This document shows positions 54,177 through 63,229 of a stretch of 64,000 nt of DNA, one piece after another. Numbering within the stretch: the stretch's first letter is position 1; each line of letters starts with the position of its first letter. Below the pieces are notes generated by a model, which worked only from the letters and a program-made list of their open reading frames with translations, had not been told where the DNA came from and ran no database searches. The position numbers were made by a program, and so were the translations under genes. The stretch lies in NCBI RefSeq assembly GCF_021484805.1, contig NZ_CP090557.1, positions 1,104,501 to 1,168,500 on the forward strand, in the 5' to 3' direction. The DNA is from Tellurirhabdus bombi. Lineage in GTDB: Bacteria > Bacteroidota > Bacteroidia > Cytophagales > Spirosomataceae.

Positions 54177-54791
54177 TTAGGCCGCTTTTGCCTCTTGGTA
54201 GGCTTTATCAGCAGCGTCCCAATTAACTACATTCCACCAGGCGGCGATGTAGTCAGGGCGCTTATTCTGGTACTTTAGGTAGTAAGCGTGTTCCCACACA
54301 TCCAGGCCCAAAATCGGTGTTCCTTTCTGATCAGCTACATCCATCAACGGATTGTCCTGATTTGGCGTTGATGTAACGGCTAGTTCGCCGCTTGGCGTTA
54401 CGATTAACCACGCCCAGCCCGAACCAAAACGAGTTGTTGCTGCTTTGGCGAACTCTTCTTTCAGCGTGTCGAATGAACCAAATTTCTCAGTGATTGCTTC
54501 AGCTAGTTTGCCTGTTGGTTGACCACCACCATCTGGCGACAGCAGTCCCCAGAAGAACGTATGGTTCCAGTGTCCTCCGCCATTGTTCCGAACCGCCACG
54601 GGATATTTGCTTACTTCCGCCAAAAGCTCTTCAATTGACTTTCCTTCCAGATCTGTACCGTTTACAGCGTTATTCAGGTTCGTCACGTAAGTTTGGTGGT
54701 GCTTACCGTGGTGAATTTCCATTGTTTGTTTATCAATGTTCGGTTCCAGCGCATCGCTGGCGTACGGCAAAGGGGCTAATTCAAAGGCCAT
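54177..54791 (-). CDS. sodA: Superoxide dismutase, Mn/Fe family (Mn-type residues)
   Basis: The enzyme converts superoxide to oxygen and peroxide. The 204-residue protein has metal ligands H27 ([13 protein letters not shown]), H77 ([10 protein letters not shown]), D164 and H168 (DVWEHAYYL). The Gly in GGHWNH and the Gln in TPNQD (Q145) are the positions found in Mn-type enzymes; Fe-type enzymes usually carry the Gln in the first motif. Metal choice still needs an assay. No signal peptide is present, so it is cytoplasmic. Confidence 0.93.
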   Translation of the reverse strand: MAFELAPLPYASDALEPNIDKQTMEIHHGKHHQTYVTNLNNAVNGTDLEGKSIEELLAEVSKYPVAVRNNGGGHWNHTFFWGLLSPDGGGQPTGKLAEAITEKFGSFDTLKEEFAKAATTRFGSGWAWLIVTPSGELAVTSTPNQDNPLMDVADQKGTPILGLDVWEHAYYLKYQNKRPDYIAAWWNVVNWDAADKAYQEAKAA

Positions 54792-54856
54792 AATGTGAAT
54801 GAATTTAGATTATACATAGTGAAGTCTGTCAACGGGCTTAACACCAGCTTTTTCAT

Positions 54857-55294
54857 TTATGTTCTCAGACCTTTAAAAAACTTCATCAGCAACGCCAAAC
54901 TTTCGTCGGCCAGAACGCCAGAAATCAGATTGGTTTTCGGATGGAGCGGGGAAGGTTTTAAACGCGAAAAACCACGTTTGGGGTCGGGTGCACCCACCAC
55001 AATACGGCCCACCTGCGCCCAGAACAGCGCTCCAGCGCACATAACGCAGGGTTCGAGGGTTACATAAAGCGTACAGTCTGTCAGGTATTTAGAACCCAAG
55101 TGCTGCGCCGCCGCCGTTATAGCCAGTAATTCGGCGTGGGCAGTTACGTCGCCCAGGCGCTCGGTCTGGTTGGCGGCTTTAGCAATAATCCGATTTCGGC
55201 AAACTACCACCGCCCCGACCGGAATCTCTCCTTCGTCGCCCGCCTCCTCGGCCAGTTGCAGCGCCATCGCCATGAAATAATCGTCGGTAAGCAT
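54857..55294 (-). CDS. tadA: tRNA adenosine(34) deaminase TadA
   Basis: TadA converts A34 to inosine in tRNA-Arg(ACG). The 145-residue protein has HAE (H53, E55) and PCVMC (C83, C86), the motif GDVTAHAELLAI, and the C-terminal LKPSPLHPKTNLISGVLADE with the KxxxxxG-type tail of TadA. The ATG at 55294 gives MLTDDYFMAMALQLAEEA; the upstream frame to 55330 is not conserved in style. It differs from the GuaD-type deaminase at 4 kb. Confidence 0.93.
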   Translation of the reverse strand: MLTDDYFMAMALQLAEEAGDEGEIPVGAVVVCRNRIIAKAANQTERLGDVTAHAELLAITAAAQHLGSKYLTDCTLYVTLEPCVMCAGALFWAQVGRIVVGAPDPKRGFSRLKPSPLHPKTNLISGVLADESLALLMKFFKGLRT

Positions 55295-55392
55295 AGGCGC
55301 AAAACTAGAAAGAAGGTCACACAGATTCACACTCTTGTCCCGGAAAACCTATCTGTTACTATCTGTGTTATAACTGTAAAGGTTACATTCAA

Positions 55393-55400
55393 TAATTTTG
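55393..55400 (+). promoter_or_regulatory. -7 box of msrB
   Basis: TAATTTTG lies 8 bp before the msrB start codon, which would leave a very short or no leader. No TTG is seen at the usual distance upstream, so the call rests on the -7 box alone. Confidence 0.4.
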
Positions 55401-55408
55401 CCCGAATA

Positions 55409-55813
55409 ATGATTGATAAAGTCATAAAATCAGATGAAGAATGGCGGCGTATTCTGACGCCAGAGCAATACCGCGTCACGCGCCAGAAAGGGACCGAACG
55501 CGCCTTTACAGGTGAATATTGCGAGAGCCACGACCCTGGCATTTACCAATGCGTTTGCTGCGGTACCGACCTGTTCGAGTCCAAGAAAAAATTTGAATCC
55601 GGCACCGGATGGCCAAGTTTCACCGACCCACTCGATCCAGAGCGGATTGCTTACGTAAAGGATTTCAGCTACAGCATGTCACGCGTTGAGGTTTTGTGCG
55701 CGGTCTGCGATGCCCACCTGGGACACGTTTTTGAAGATGGCCCACCGCCGACGGGTTTGCGGTATTGCCTGAATTCCGTGTCTTTGAAATTGAAACGCGA
55801 AATCGAAGCTTAA
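55409..55813 (+). CDS. msrB: Peptide-methionine (R)-S-oxide reductase
   Basis: MsrB repairs oxidised methionine in proteins. The start at 55409 gives MIDKVIKSDEEWRRILTPEQ; the frame from 55136 overlaps the divergent tadA and is rejected. The 134-residue protein has the zinc cysteines C48, C51, C97 and C100, the motif GTGWPSF, and the catalytic C120 in GLRYCLN. No signal peptide is seen, so it is cytoplasmic. A superoxide dismutase gene lies close by on the other strand. Confidence 0.94.
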   Translation: MIDKVIKSDEEWRRILTPEQYRVTRQKGTERAFTGEYCESHDPGIYQCVCCGTDLFESKKKFESGTGWPSFTDPLDPERIAYVKDFSYSMSRVEVLCAVCDAHLGHVFEDGPPPTGLRYCLNSVSLKLKREIEA

Positions 55814-55920
55814 GCGCGACGAAATTGCTCTTTGCCGGATAATAAGCTGAGGGCTCAATCTTTGAGGTTGAGAAAGCTGGGTAACCGTTGAAATTCCCGC
55901 TTTCCTGTTACTTTTAAGGC

Positions 55921-57216
55921 ATGAGACTCTTCAGCTATATCTGGATTTTTTTGTTCCTCTTAACCGGTTGCGCTACCTACCGGCCCATCCAACGCGAATT
56001 GCTGCGTCATCCCGCGCTGGCCGACCATTTCACGGGCTTTGCGCTCTACGATTGGGAGAGCCAGAAAATGCTGGTTCAGCACAACGCCGACCGCTATTTC
56101 ACACCGGCGTCTAACACCAAATTATTTAGCTTTTACGCGGGTCTAACGACGCTCAAAGATTCCATTCCTGCCTTGCGGTATGTTGTTCGGGGTGATTCCA
56201 TGATTATCTGGGGTACGGGCGATGGCTCTTTCCTGAATCCTGATCTGCCCAAAACCGCGGTCTTGCCTTTCTTACAAAATCGTCCAGAGAAGCTTTTTTT
56301 GTCCTTTACGAACTTCAGCGGAAACCGGCTCGGATCGGGCTGGGCCTGGGATGACTACAACGATTATTACTCGCCGGAAGTAACGCCGTTTCCCCTGTAT
56401 GGCAACATTGTTCGGTTTTCGGCGCCCAATCGCAGCTCCCAGTTGCTAGCGGCTCCGTCTTTCTTTCAGGACAGCCTAACCCCCGTTTCGCGGCGCCCTA
56501 CCTCCCTGAATGTGCAACGCGATGAATTTCGAAACCAGTTTGACCGCCCCCACGCCCTGGTCATCTCAGGCGAACGTTTGTTTCGGCAGGATGTACCCTT
56601 CCGCTGGTCGCCGGGTTTGGCGGCTCAATTGCTGGCTGATACCTTGAACCGCACCGTTGGCCTGGCTGATATTCCGTTTGATCGGTCGGCCAAAACGGTC
56701 TATGGTTTACCGGCCGATTCACTTTACAAACGCATGATGCAGGTTAGCGATAACATGCTCGCCGAACACCTGTTATTACTTGCTTCTTCCACGCACGACA
56801 CCATTAGCACGACCTTTGCACTGGAAAAAATGATCCAGAATCAGTTAAGTGACCTGCCCGACCGACCAATCTGGGTTGATGGCTCGGGACTTTCGCGGTA
56901 TAATCTGTTTACCCCGCGTTCGCTGGTTGTTCTGTTGCAAAAAATTTACCGTACCATTCCTGAAGAGCGCTTATTCAACATTCTGGCTGCGGGTGGACGC
57001 AGTGGTACCATTCGCAGTGGATACAAACCGGGGCAGCCTTATGTTTTTGCCAAGTCTGGTTCTATGAGCGGTGTTTACAACCTGAGCGGTTATCTCATTA
57101 CCAAGAAGGGAAAGCTGCTTTTATTTAGTATGATGCACAACAGTTTCCCGCGCCCCGTCTCTGAAATGCGGAAGTGGACTGCTGCTTTTCTGACCGAAAT
57201 TCACGAACGCTACTAA
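55921..57216 (+). CDS. dacB: D-alanyl-D-alanine carboxypeptidase/endopeptidase (PBP4 type), lipoprotein
   Basis: The S13 peptidase trims or cuts peptidoglycan cross-links. A lipoprotein signal MRLFSYIWIFLFLLTGC ends at C17. The active-site SxxK is S64-N-T-K67 (TPASNTKLF), the SxN is in MQVSDNMLAEHLL, and the KTG equivalent is KSG in FAKSGSMSGVYNLSGYL. The 431 residues fit the family, though the lipid anchor is unusual among proteobacterial PBP4. It should act on the periplasmic side of the membrane. Confidence 0.88.
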   Translation: MRLFSYIWIFLFLLTGCATYRPIQRELLRHPALADHFTGFALYDWESQKMLVQHNADRYFTPASNTKLFSFYAGLTTLKDSIPALRYVVRGDSMIIWGTGDGSFLNPDLPKTAVLPFLQNRPEKLFLSFTNFSGNRLGSGWAWDDYNDYYSPEVTPFPLYGNIVRFSAPNRSSQLLAAPSFFQDSLTPVSRRPTSLNVQRDEFRNQFDRPHALVISGERLFRQDVPFRWSPGLAAQLLADTLNRTVGLADIPFDRSAKTVYGLPADSLYKRMMQVSDNMLAEHLLLLASSTHDTISTTFALEKMIQNQLSDLPDRPIWVDGSGLSRYNLFTPRSLVVLLQKIYRTIPEERLFNILAAGGRSGTIRSGYKPGQPYVFAKSGSMSGVYNLSGYLITKKGKLLLFSMMHNSFPRPVSEMRKWTAAFLTEIHERY

Positions 57217-57283
57217 TTTTCTCAAAACCGTTCAACACTTCATCCATTCGGGTAACCACTCACCCGCAAGAACGACCGCTAAA

Positions 57284-57324
57284 GTACTATGCATAGCAAG
57301 GTACTATTTAGGCTGCTACCTTTG
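57284..57324 (+). promoter_or_regulatory. Second copy of the padR operator with -7 box
   Basis: GTACTATGC-ATA-GCAAGGTAC at 57284-57304 is the reverse complement of the element at 9995-10015 with 19 of 21 positions identical. TACCTTTG at 57317-57324 is the same -7 box as in the padR promoter. No -33 TTG is seen at the usual distance. A leader of about 98 nt leads to the secreted-protein gene. Confidence 0.7.
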
Positions 57325-57428
57325 ATTCATCAAACAGCCACTAAAAAGGCTGGCCGAGTCAAACCAGACTCTATTAGAACAGTAAACAACAACACATCTT
57401 AAAAAACAACTTTAAACAACATACGACT

Positions 57429-57824
57429 ATGAAATCGCTCATCGCTTCCTTAATCATTGCTTTCGCTGTTACCACTGCTTCTGTTGCTGCCGATAATCAC
57501 AACAAGCCAAACCGCCCTGCCAAGGCTTCCATGACAACAGCCGTTTATCCAAATGTAGACGCCAATAAACTACACGTCATTGTTGATAAGTCAGAAGGCC
57601 ATACAGCTAAAATTCGTCTGATTGACGCTAAGGGGCACACACTTTGCATCCAGAATGTAGCCAAGTCTACTAAAGTAACCCACGCCACCTTTGACGTAAG
57701 TAGCTTGGCCGACGGAACCTACCAGGTTGAAATTACGGACGGAACCAATAAAGAAGTTAAAGAAATTACGCTAAAAACGACGCAACCTACAATTACAGTA
57801 AACCGCGTCATCGCCATGCAGTAA
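57429..57824 (+). CDS. Small secreted protein with a beta-sandwich C-terminus
   Basis: The 131-residue protein has a signal peptide (to about residue 21, ending ASVAA). The rest resembles the beta-sandwich repeat used in T9SS sorting domains: KIRLIDAKGHTLCIQNVAKS, then LADGTYQVEITDGTNKEVKEITL. It lacks an upstream functional domain, so it is not an obvious cargo enzyme. Its promoter carries the candidate PadR operator, so it may be made together with the PspC/DUF2807 operon. The function is unknown. Confidence 0.7.
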   Translation: MKSLIASLIIAFAVTTASVAADNHNKPNRPAKASMTTAVYPNVDANKLHVIVDKSEGHTAKIRLIDAKGHTLCIQNVAKSTKVTHATFDVSSLADGTYQVEITDGTNKEVKEITLKTTQPTITVNRVIAMQ

Positions 57825-57849
57825 GCTAGTTTATTGACTATACTACACC

Positions 57850-57889
57850 AAGCAAAACGCCCCGAACTATTGTTCGGGGCGTTTTGCTT
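57850..57889. terminator. Bidirectional terminator between the secreted-protein gene and rnr
   Basis: AAGCAAAACGCCCCGAAC (57850-57867) and GTTCGGGGCGTTTTGCTT (57872-57889) form a perfect 18-bp stem with a TATT loop. It serves genes from both sides. Confidence 0.92.
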
Positions 57890-57901
57890 AGTTGTTTTGC
57901 T

Positions 57902-60280
57902 TTATCGTTTAGCCCGCTTTTTAGATGGGGCTTTCTCGCTTCCACCGCTGCGCCTGCTTCCTTTCGGCGACGCAGAACGGCTTTTCCCTGACCCCGACCG
58001 CATGTCCTGCTTGATTTCAGCCTTACGCGCCCGACGATCCTGGTTGGCTTCTTTATGGGCACCTTTGTCTTCGGCTAACCACAGGTCCAGGCTTCGACGC
58101 GCCAGATTGGCATCTTTCACCCGCACCGACACGGCATCGCCAAAGGCATATATTTTCTTGTTCCGGCGGCCAATCAGACGGTAGTTCTCTTTGTCGTATT
58201 CATAAAAATCATCGTCCAGATCCGCCATTCTGATCAACCCTTCGGCGCTGGTTTCGGTAATCTCCACAAAAAAGCCAAAATCGGTTACCCCGGTAATGAT
58301 TCCCTCAAAGATGCGGCCTTTGTCCATGTTTGCCATGAACTCAACCTGCTTGTATTTGATGGAAGCCCGCTCGGCTTCGGTTGCCACCCGTTCGCGCTCC
58401 GACGAATGCTTACACATGCTTTCGTACTGATCCTGCTCTACCGACTTCCCACCGTCCAGGTAGTGTTGCAGCAGCCGGTGAGCAATCATATCCGGGTACC
58501 GTCGAATCGGTGACGTAAAGTGCGAATACCGCCGGAAAGCCAGCCCAAAGTGGCCAATATCCTCCGTGCTATAACGCGCCTTGGCCATCGTCCGAATGGC
58601 TAATTGTTGCAGTACATGCTGCTCCGGTTGCCCCTGAAGCGACTCCATGAGGGAATTATAGGAATTCGACAAATGATCTTCATCGATTTTCAGCTTATAC
58701 CCCAGGCGTCCGGCAAAGGCCGAGAATGTCTTTAGTTTTTCCAGATCCGGCGATTCGTGAACGCGGTAAATCATGACATTCGGGTGCTCACTGCGGCCAT
58801 GACCGTGCACAAACTCAGCCACGCGCTTGTTGGCTAGCAACATAAACTCTTCAATCAGCTTGTGTGCATCTTTCCGAACTTTAGGATATACCAGCAACGG
58901 CACTCCATTTTCATCCAGTTTGAATTTTACTTCCACGGTTTCGAAGTCAATGGCGCCCCGCCGGAAACGCTCGTCGCGTAGAGTCAGCGCCAGGCGGTTG
59001 AGCGTCTGCAACTCGTCGGCATAATCGCCCACACCCGTGTCCAGCACATCCTGCGCTTCTTCATAAGAGAATCGACGATCGGAGTAGATCACTGTTCGAC
59101 CAAACCACTGATTCTGAATTTTACCTTCCGGTGTCATTTCAAACACCGCCGAGAAAGTCAGCTTTTCTTCGTGAGGGCGGAGGGAACAAAGCACGTTCGA
59201 CAGCTTTTCGGGCAGCATCGGAACTACGCGATCCACCAGATAAACCGATGTGCCACGTTTGTAGGCTTCCTCTTCCAGTGCCGTACTTAGCTGGATGTAA
59301 TGCGTTACGTCCGCAATGTGAACCCCAATTTCGTAGTTCCCGTTTTCCAGCGTTCGGATTGAGAGCGCATCGTCAAAATCCTTGGCGTCTTCCGGGTCAA
59401 TCGTGAACGTAGTAATATTCCGAAAATCGCGGCGTTTACTGATTTCTTTTTTGGTAATCTTCGTCGAAATCTTCTTCGCCTCTTCTTCTACCGCCTCTGG
59501 AAATTGCACAGGCAAGCCAAATTCGGCCAAAATAGCGTGCATTTCCGTATTGTTCTGTCCGGCTTTCCCCAGCACAGAAATCACTTCTCCTTCGGGACGG
59601 TGGCGTCCATCCGGGTAACGCGTCAGACGAACAACAACCTTGTCATCGTTTTTTGCCTCACCCAGTTTGTCTTTAGGAACGTAAATTTCGTCATAAAGCT
59701 TTTTATTATCCGGGATGACTTGTCCATACGTTGGCTGCATTTCAATCCGTCCGACAATTTCAGAGCGGCCACGCGCCACAATATCAACGACCTTTCCTTC
59801 AATTCGCTTGCCCCGGTCCCGGTTGGACGAGTCGCTAAAACGCACAACTTTTACCCGGTCGCCATCAATAGCCCCGTTTAAATCGTCGGTGCTGACATAC
59901 ACATCGCTGTCGCGGTCGCCCAGGCCCAGGCTAATAAAGGCAAAGCGCGGGTTAATATGGTCAACAACGCCCTCGACGGTGCGGTCCGTTTCGTTATACT
60001 GGTAGCGACCATCTTCCAGGCGGGTAACGGTTCCTTCGTCGGTTAATTCGCCAAGAAGGCCGCTCATTATCAATTTCATCTTGCGGTCGTATACATCGAA
60101 ATGCTCGAGTACATCCGCTTGTGAAAATGTATCTTCGTTATTAATCTCAAAATACGCCAACAGATCGTTTTTCAATTCGTCCAGAAATCGATTGGCCGAT
60201 TGAACAGATGCCGGTGAATGATCACCGCCCTGGCGTTTTTTGTTAGGGTTTTCTCTGGGTTTATTTCGGTTATTTCTCAT
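57902..60280 (-). CDS. rnr: Ribonuclease R
   Basis: RNase R is a 3'-5' exoribonuclease that degrades structured RNA. The 792-residue protein has an N-terminal winged helix (FSQADVLEHFDVYDRKMKLI), cold-shock domains (about 80-240), and the RNB catalytic domain (from about 290) with FTIDPEDAKDFDDALSI, whose Asp residues bind magnesium. An S1 domain (GIITGVTDFGFFVEITET) precedes a basic low-complexity tail (GSGKSRSASPKGSRRSGG). It ends a minus-strand run with lipB and two smaller genes. Confidence 0.94.
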   Translation of the reverse strand: MRNNRNKPRENPNKKRQGGDHSPASVQSANRFLDELKNDLLAYFEINNEDTFSQADVLEHFDVYDRKMKLIMSGLLGELTDEGTVTRLEDGRYQYNETDRTVEGVVDHINPRFAFISLGLGDRDSDVYVSTDDLNGAIDGDRVKVVRFSDSSNRDRGKRIEGKVVDIVARGRSEIVGRIEMQPTYGQVIPDNKKLYDEIYVPKDKLGEAKNDDKVVVRLTRYPDGRHRPEGEVISVLGKAGQNNTEMHAILAEFGLPVQFPEAVEEEAKKISTKITKKEISKRRDFRNITTFTIDPEDAKDFDDALSIRTLENGNYEIGVHIADVTHYIQLSTALEEEAYKRGTSVYLVDRVVPMLPEKLSNVLCSLRPHEEKLTFSAVFEMTPEGKIQNQWFGRTVIYSDRRFSYEEAQDVLDTGVGDYADELQTLNRLALTLRDERFRRGAIDFETVEVKFKLDENGVPLLVYPKVRKDAHKLIEEFMLLANKRVAEFVHGHGRSEHPNVMIYRVHESPDLEKLKTFSAFAGRLGYKLKIDEDHLSNSYNSLMESLQGQPEQHVLQQLAIRTMAKARYSTEDIGHFGLAFRRYSHFTSPIRRYPDMIAHRLLQHYLDGGKSVEQDQYESMCKHSSERERVATEAERASIKYKQVEFMANMDKGRIFEGIITGVTDFGFFVEITETSAEGLIRMADLDDDFYEYDKENYRLIGRRNKKIYAFGDAVSVRVKDANLARRSLDLWLAEDKGAHKEANQDRRARKAEIKQDMRSGSGKSRSASPKGSRRSGGSEKAPSKKRAKR

Positions 60281-60325
60281 TGTAAATGGTGTAAATTCCT
60301 GATTTTAATGTTAAAAAAGGAATTG

Positions 60326-61060
60326 TTAATCAACTCGTGTAATGTTTGCCTCTTCAATCAGCGGTGCCCCTATTAGCCGAAGATAGGTCTGAACCAATGT
60401 AACTACCGATTCAAGGGCATATTTTCTTATTTTTGCCACATCTCCCTCTTCGTAATAGATTCGGCTCACCTGATCGCCCGTCAGTTCGAGTTGTTCTGTC
60501 GGAAGGTTTAATACGGCGGCCAGCACTTCCAGTGGAACATAATGCCGACTATCGCCAAAACGCCATAGCTCAAGCGTATCCAAGTGCGGGTTTTCCCACG
60601 GCTTTCGCCCCGTTAATTGCAGCGTTTTCGGCAAGGGTAAACCCTGAATCATCAGGCGGCGGCAAAAGAACGGATAGTCAAACTCGCGGCCATTGTGGGC
60701 GCAAAGACTCAGTTCATCAGCCGGATACCGCTCAATAACCTGCACAAACTGCTGCAACAGTTTCCGCTCATCTTCTTCAAATAAGGTTTTAACCTTCAGG
60801 TGCGGCACCTCGTTGTCATCCCAATACAAACCGCCGAAAGCAATGCCAAGAATGCGTCCGTACTCGGCATAATAAGAGGCCCGGTTGTCATACCATTCCT
60901 GCACCGACCAATTCTCCTCTTTGCGGAAAAGGCTGATTTTCTGGCCCCACTGGCGTTGCAAGCGCGCATCCAGTTGATTGAACTTAGCCGTTGAGGCAAC
61001 CGTTTTTAAGTCCATAAACAGGACATTCTTCAACTTTCGCTTCCAGTTGTCAGCTTGCAT
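60326..61060 (-). CDS. 3'-5' exonuclease-like (DEDD fold) protein with altered catalytic residues
   Basis: The 244-residue protein has a DnaQ/ribonuclease-H-type exonuclease fold: KNVLFMDLKTVAS at the N-terminus, AHNGREFDYPFFCRRLMIQG (motif II with its Asp) and RKYALESVVTLVQTYL (motif III). Active enzymes need D-x-E in motif I and YxxxD in motif III. Here motif I reads D17-L-K19, so the Glu is Lys, and motif III reads Y214-x3-S218, so the Asp is Ser. It may be inactive and used for binding. It follows a hypothetical gene by 30 bp and precedes rnr. Confidence 0.78.
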   Translation of the reverse strand: MQADNWKRKLKNVLFMDLKTVASTAKFNQLDARLQRQWGQKISLFRKEENWSVQEWYDNRASYYAEYGRILGIAFGGLYWDDNEVPHLKVKTLFEEDERKLLQQFVQVIERYPADELSLCAHNGREFDYPFFCRRLMIQGLPLPKTLQLTGRKPWENPHLDTLELWRFGDSRHYVPLEVLAAVLNLPTEQLELTGDQVSRIYYEEGDVAKIRKYALESVVTLVQTYLRLIGAPLIEEANITRVD

Positions 61061-61090
61061 AGGCGAGGTGGGTAGGCTAATTTTTCAGGT

Positions 61091-61495
61091 TTATTCGTGC
61101 AGAATCCCTTCCAATCCTAACTCGTTAATGGAAATTAGGTTTTGTTCGGTGATGCTGTCCGGCACGAAGATAAACTTTTTGTCAAATATTTGGCCGTCAA
61201 TAAAATAACTCACCCAATATTCATTGTTAAGATGAAATACTTCGGGAGCGATGCTTTCAACGCCCTGATATTCACCGGGTTTTAGTTCTGTAAAATAGTG
61301 CCGCAAGGTAGACGTTTCCTGCTTGATGTCATCCTGAAACCCGTACCCTTTCGACGTAACAAATACGTTGGTAATCGTAACGGTATTCTGGTTGATCAAA
61401 TACACTTTCCAATCGTATTGATTCAGTTCATTCAGTTGGCGAGCGATCACAACCCGCACGCCTTCCACCGGCAGAAATGAAATATCTTTCTTCAT
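61091..61495 (-). CDS. Hypothetical protein between lipB and the exonuclease homologue
   Basis: A 134-residue soluble protein of no recognised family, beginning MKKDISFLPVEGVRVVIARQ. Its start ATG shares one base with the lipB stop (TAATG), so translation is coupled to lipB. The sequence is mixed beta, with TVTITNVFVTSKGYGFQDDI in the middle and KFIFVPDSITEQNLISINEL near the end. The neighbours give no common role. Confidence 0.72.
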   Translation of the reverse strand: MKKDISFLPVEGVRVVIARQLNELNQYDWKVYLINQNTVTITNVFVTSKGYGFQDDIKQETSTLRHYFTELKPGEYQGVESIAPEVFHLNNEYWVSYFIDGQIFDKKFIFVPDSITEQNLISINELGLEGILHE

Positions 61496-62232
61496 TATAC
61501 TTCTTCTTTTAATAACTCAACTAACTCCATATCAAACAGGTTTACCAGATGTCTCCGGACGTGCTCTGCTACTTCAGCAAACGGCACGGGCCGCCCAAGT
61601 TCCTGCTGCATTGATGTAACGGCCTTGTCGGCAATTCCGCACGGAACGATGTGATTGAAGTAACTCAAATCCGTATTTACATTCAGGGCAAAGCCGTGCA
61701 TGGTTACCCAACGACTGGCTTTTACGCCCAGAGCACAAATCTTACGCGGTGCCTGTTGCGTTTCATAGTCCAGCCAAACGCCCGTTAACCCGTCAATGCG
61801 ACCGGCATCCAGTCCATACTCAGCCAGCGTCCGGATAATGGCTTCTTCCAGAAAACGCATGTATTTGTGAATGTCGGTGAAGAAGTTGTCCAGGTCCAGA
61901 ATGGGATAGCCAACCAGCTGACCCGGTCCGTGGTAGGTAATATCTCCTCCCCGATTGATTTTATAATACGTAGCGCCAATGGCTTCCAGAAACGCATCGT
62001 TGGCCAGCAGGTTGTCAGCTTTGCCGCTTTTCCCCAGCGTATAAACGTGCGGATGTTCACAAAAAAGCAAATAATTCGGGGTTAATTGCTGCTGGTCGGT
62101 GGATAAACTCCGGTTCTGGGTCTTGCGGGAAACAATATCGGCTAAGAGTCCTTCCTGATAGTCCCAGGCCGTTTTATAGTCAATTGATCCTAAATCCTGA
62201 ACGTGTACCTGTCTGTTAATTCGTTGATTCAT
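61495..62232 (-). CDS. lipB: Octanoyltransferase (lipoate-protein ligase B)
   Basis: LipB moves octanoyl from acyl carrier protein to lipoyl domains, the first step of lipoate synthesis. The 245-residue protein has INRGGDITYHGPGQLVGYPI (near residue 95), the catalytic Lys in LGVKASRWVTMHG and the catalytic Cys in HIVPCGIADKAV. lipA is not in the window. It starts a four-gene minus-strand run and overlaps the next gene by 1 nt. Confidence 0.95.
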   Translation of the reverse strand: MNQRINRQVHVQDLGSIDYKTAWDYQEGLLADIVSRKTQNRSLSTDQQQLTPNYLLFCEHPHVYTLGKSGKADNLLANDAFLEAIGATYYKINRGGDITYHGPGQLVGYPILDLDNFFTDIHKYMRFLEEAIIRTLAEYGLDAGRIDGLTGVWLDYETQQAPRKICALGVKASRWVTMHGFALNVNTDLSYFNHIVPCGIADKAVTSMQQELGRPVPFAEVAEHVRRHLVNLFDMELVELLKEEV

Positions 62233-62338
62233 ATGGCGAACATCTATATAGAAAAACGCAAAATGCCCCCCTTTTCGTTCCTATTGGTTCTTGGCTGCGT
62301 CTAACGACTAAGTAAGCACAAAACCACCATACAACGGC

Positions 62339-62692
62339 ATGGCACAGCACAACGAAATTGGTAAGCAGGGAGAAGAACGCGCCGCCCGTTACCTCGAGCA
62401 GAAAGGCTACCAGATTCTGGAAAGAAACTTTCGTCATCAGCAATCGGAAATTGATTTGATTGCCAGGAAAGACAAAACAATGCTTTTTGTAGAAGTAAAA
62501 ACCCGTAGCAATCTATCCTTTGGCAACCCGGAGGAGTTTGTATCCTACACCAAAGTACGCCTGATCAAACGCGCTGCGGAGCATTACATTTATGCTAAAG
62601 ACTGGCACCACGACATTCGCTTTGATATCGTTGCCGTGACCCTTGCCAACGAGCAGATTCAGGTAAAGCACATTGAAGACGCCTTTTACTAA
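62339..62692 (+). CDS. YraN family protein (UPF0102, endonuclease-like)
   Basis: The 117-residue protein has the UPF0102 pattern: EIGKQGEERAARYLEQKGYQ at the N-terminus, NFRHQQSEIDLIARKDKTML (with the E-x-D positions of a PD-(D/E)xK-like fold), and FVEVKTRSNLSFGNPEEFV. A nuclease role is proposed for the family but weakly supported. It is divergent from lipB, and its last 4 nt overlap the convergent hypothetical gene. Confidence 0.9.
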   Translation: MAQHNEIGKQGEERAARYLEQKGYQILERNFRHQQSEIDLIARKDKTMLFVEVKTRSNLSFGNPEEFVSYTKVRLIKRAAEHYIYAKDWHHDIRFDIVAVTLANEQIQVKHIEDAFY

Positions 62693-63168
62693 ACCTCTAC
62701 TATCGGTTGTAGGGAAAAGGATGGCAATTTAACGTTGGCAAGAAACGCTTCTTCCAACAGCATTGCCCATTCGTTTAGATACAAAACCACATCATCGCGT
62801 CGATTATGCTTCAAGAAGCGGTTTTCCGAGGGCAGGCGGCGCAGAATCTGCGGGTCCGACAGCTTTTCTAAATTCTTCAGATCCGTGGTGGTCAGGCCAG
62901 CCGCCAGCATTTCGCTAATGAGCAGATCAATGGGCATGTGGCTGGTGGGGCAATAGTCTGCTACCTGGTCATTCCAATCGCCGTAGCGCTCCATGGCGTA
63001 CGCATGAATCTGGTCTTTGGTCAGTTTCGTGATTTCCTGAGCAAGGTTGCCGCAGTTGCAGCCGCCCATGTGTCCCCACATATACGGAGCACCATCACTG
63101 AGTTTGCGGGCCGTGCGGCGAAGGGCATCAATGAGTTCGGGGGTTGGTCGTGCCATTGCAGGTTGCAT
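62689..63168 (-). CDS. Hypothetical protein with a conserved GHMGGCNCGN motif
   Basis: The 159-residue soluble protein has a segment PYMWGHMGGCNCGNLAQEIT (residues about 28-47) with closely spaced His and Cys, possibly a metal site. A second motif region has YCPTSHMPIDLLISEM. No family name is certain. An alternative ATG four codons in (63156) is possible. It converges with yraN, overlapping by 4 bp. Confidence 0.65.
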   Translation of the reverse strand: MQPAMARPTPELIDALRRTARKLSDGAPYMWGHMGGCNCGNLAQEITKLTKDQIHAYAMERYGDWNDQVADYCPTSHMPIDLLISEMLAAGLTTTDLKNLEKLSDPQILRRLPSENRFLKHNRRDDVVLYLNEWAMLLEEAFLANVKLPSFSLQPIVEV

Positions 63169-63189
63169 TTAGTTCTACGTCAAGATAAC

Positions 63190-63216
63190 AAAAAAAGCCG
63201 GACTTTTATCCGGCTT
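63190..63216 (-). terminator. Terminator of leuA (minus strand)
   Basis: On the minus strand AAGCCGGA pairs with TCCGGCTT (plus-strand arms 63209-63216 and 63195-63202), followed by seven T residues. Confidence 0.85.
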
Positions 63217-63229
63217 CTCGTTGATTGAA

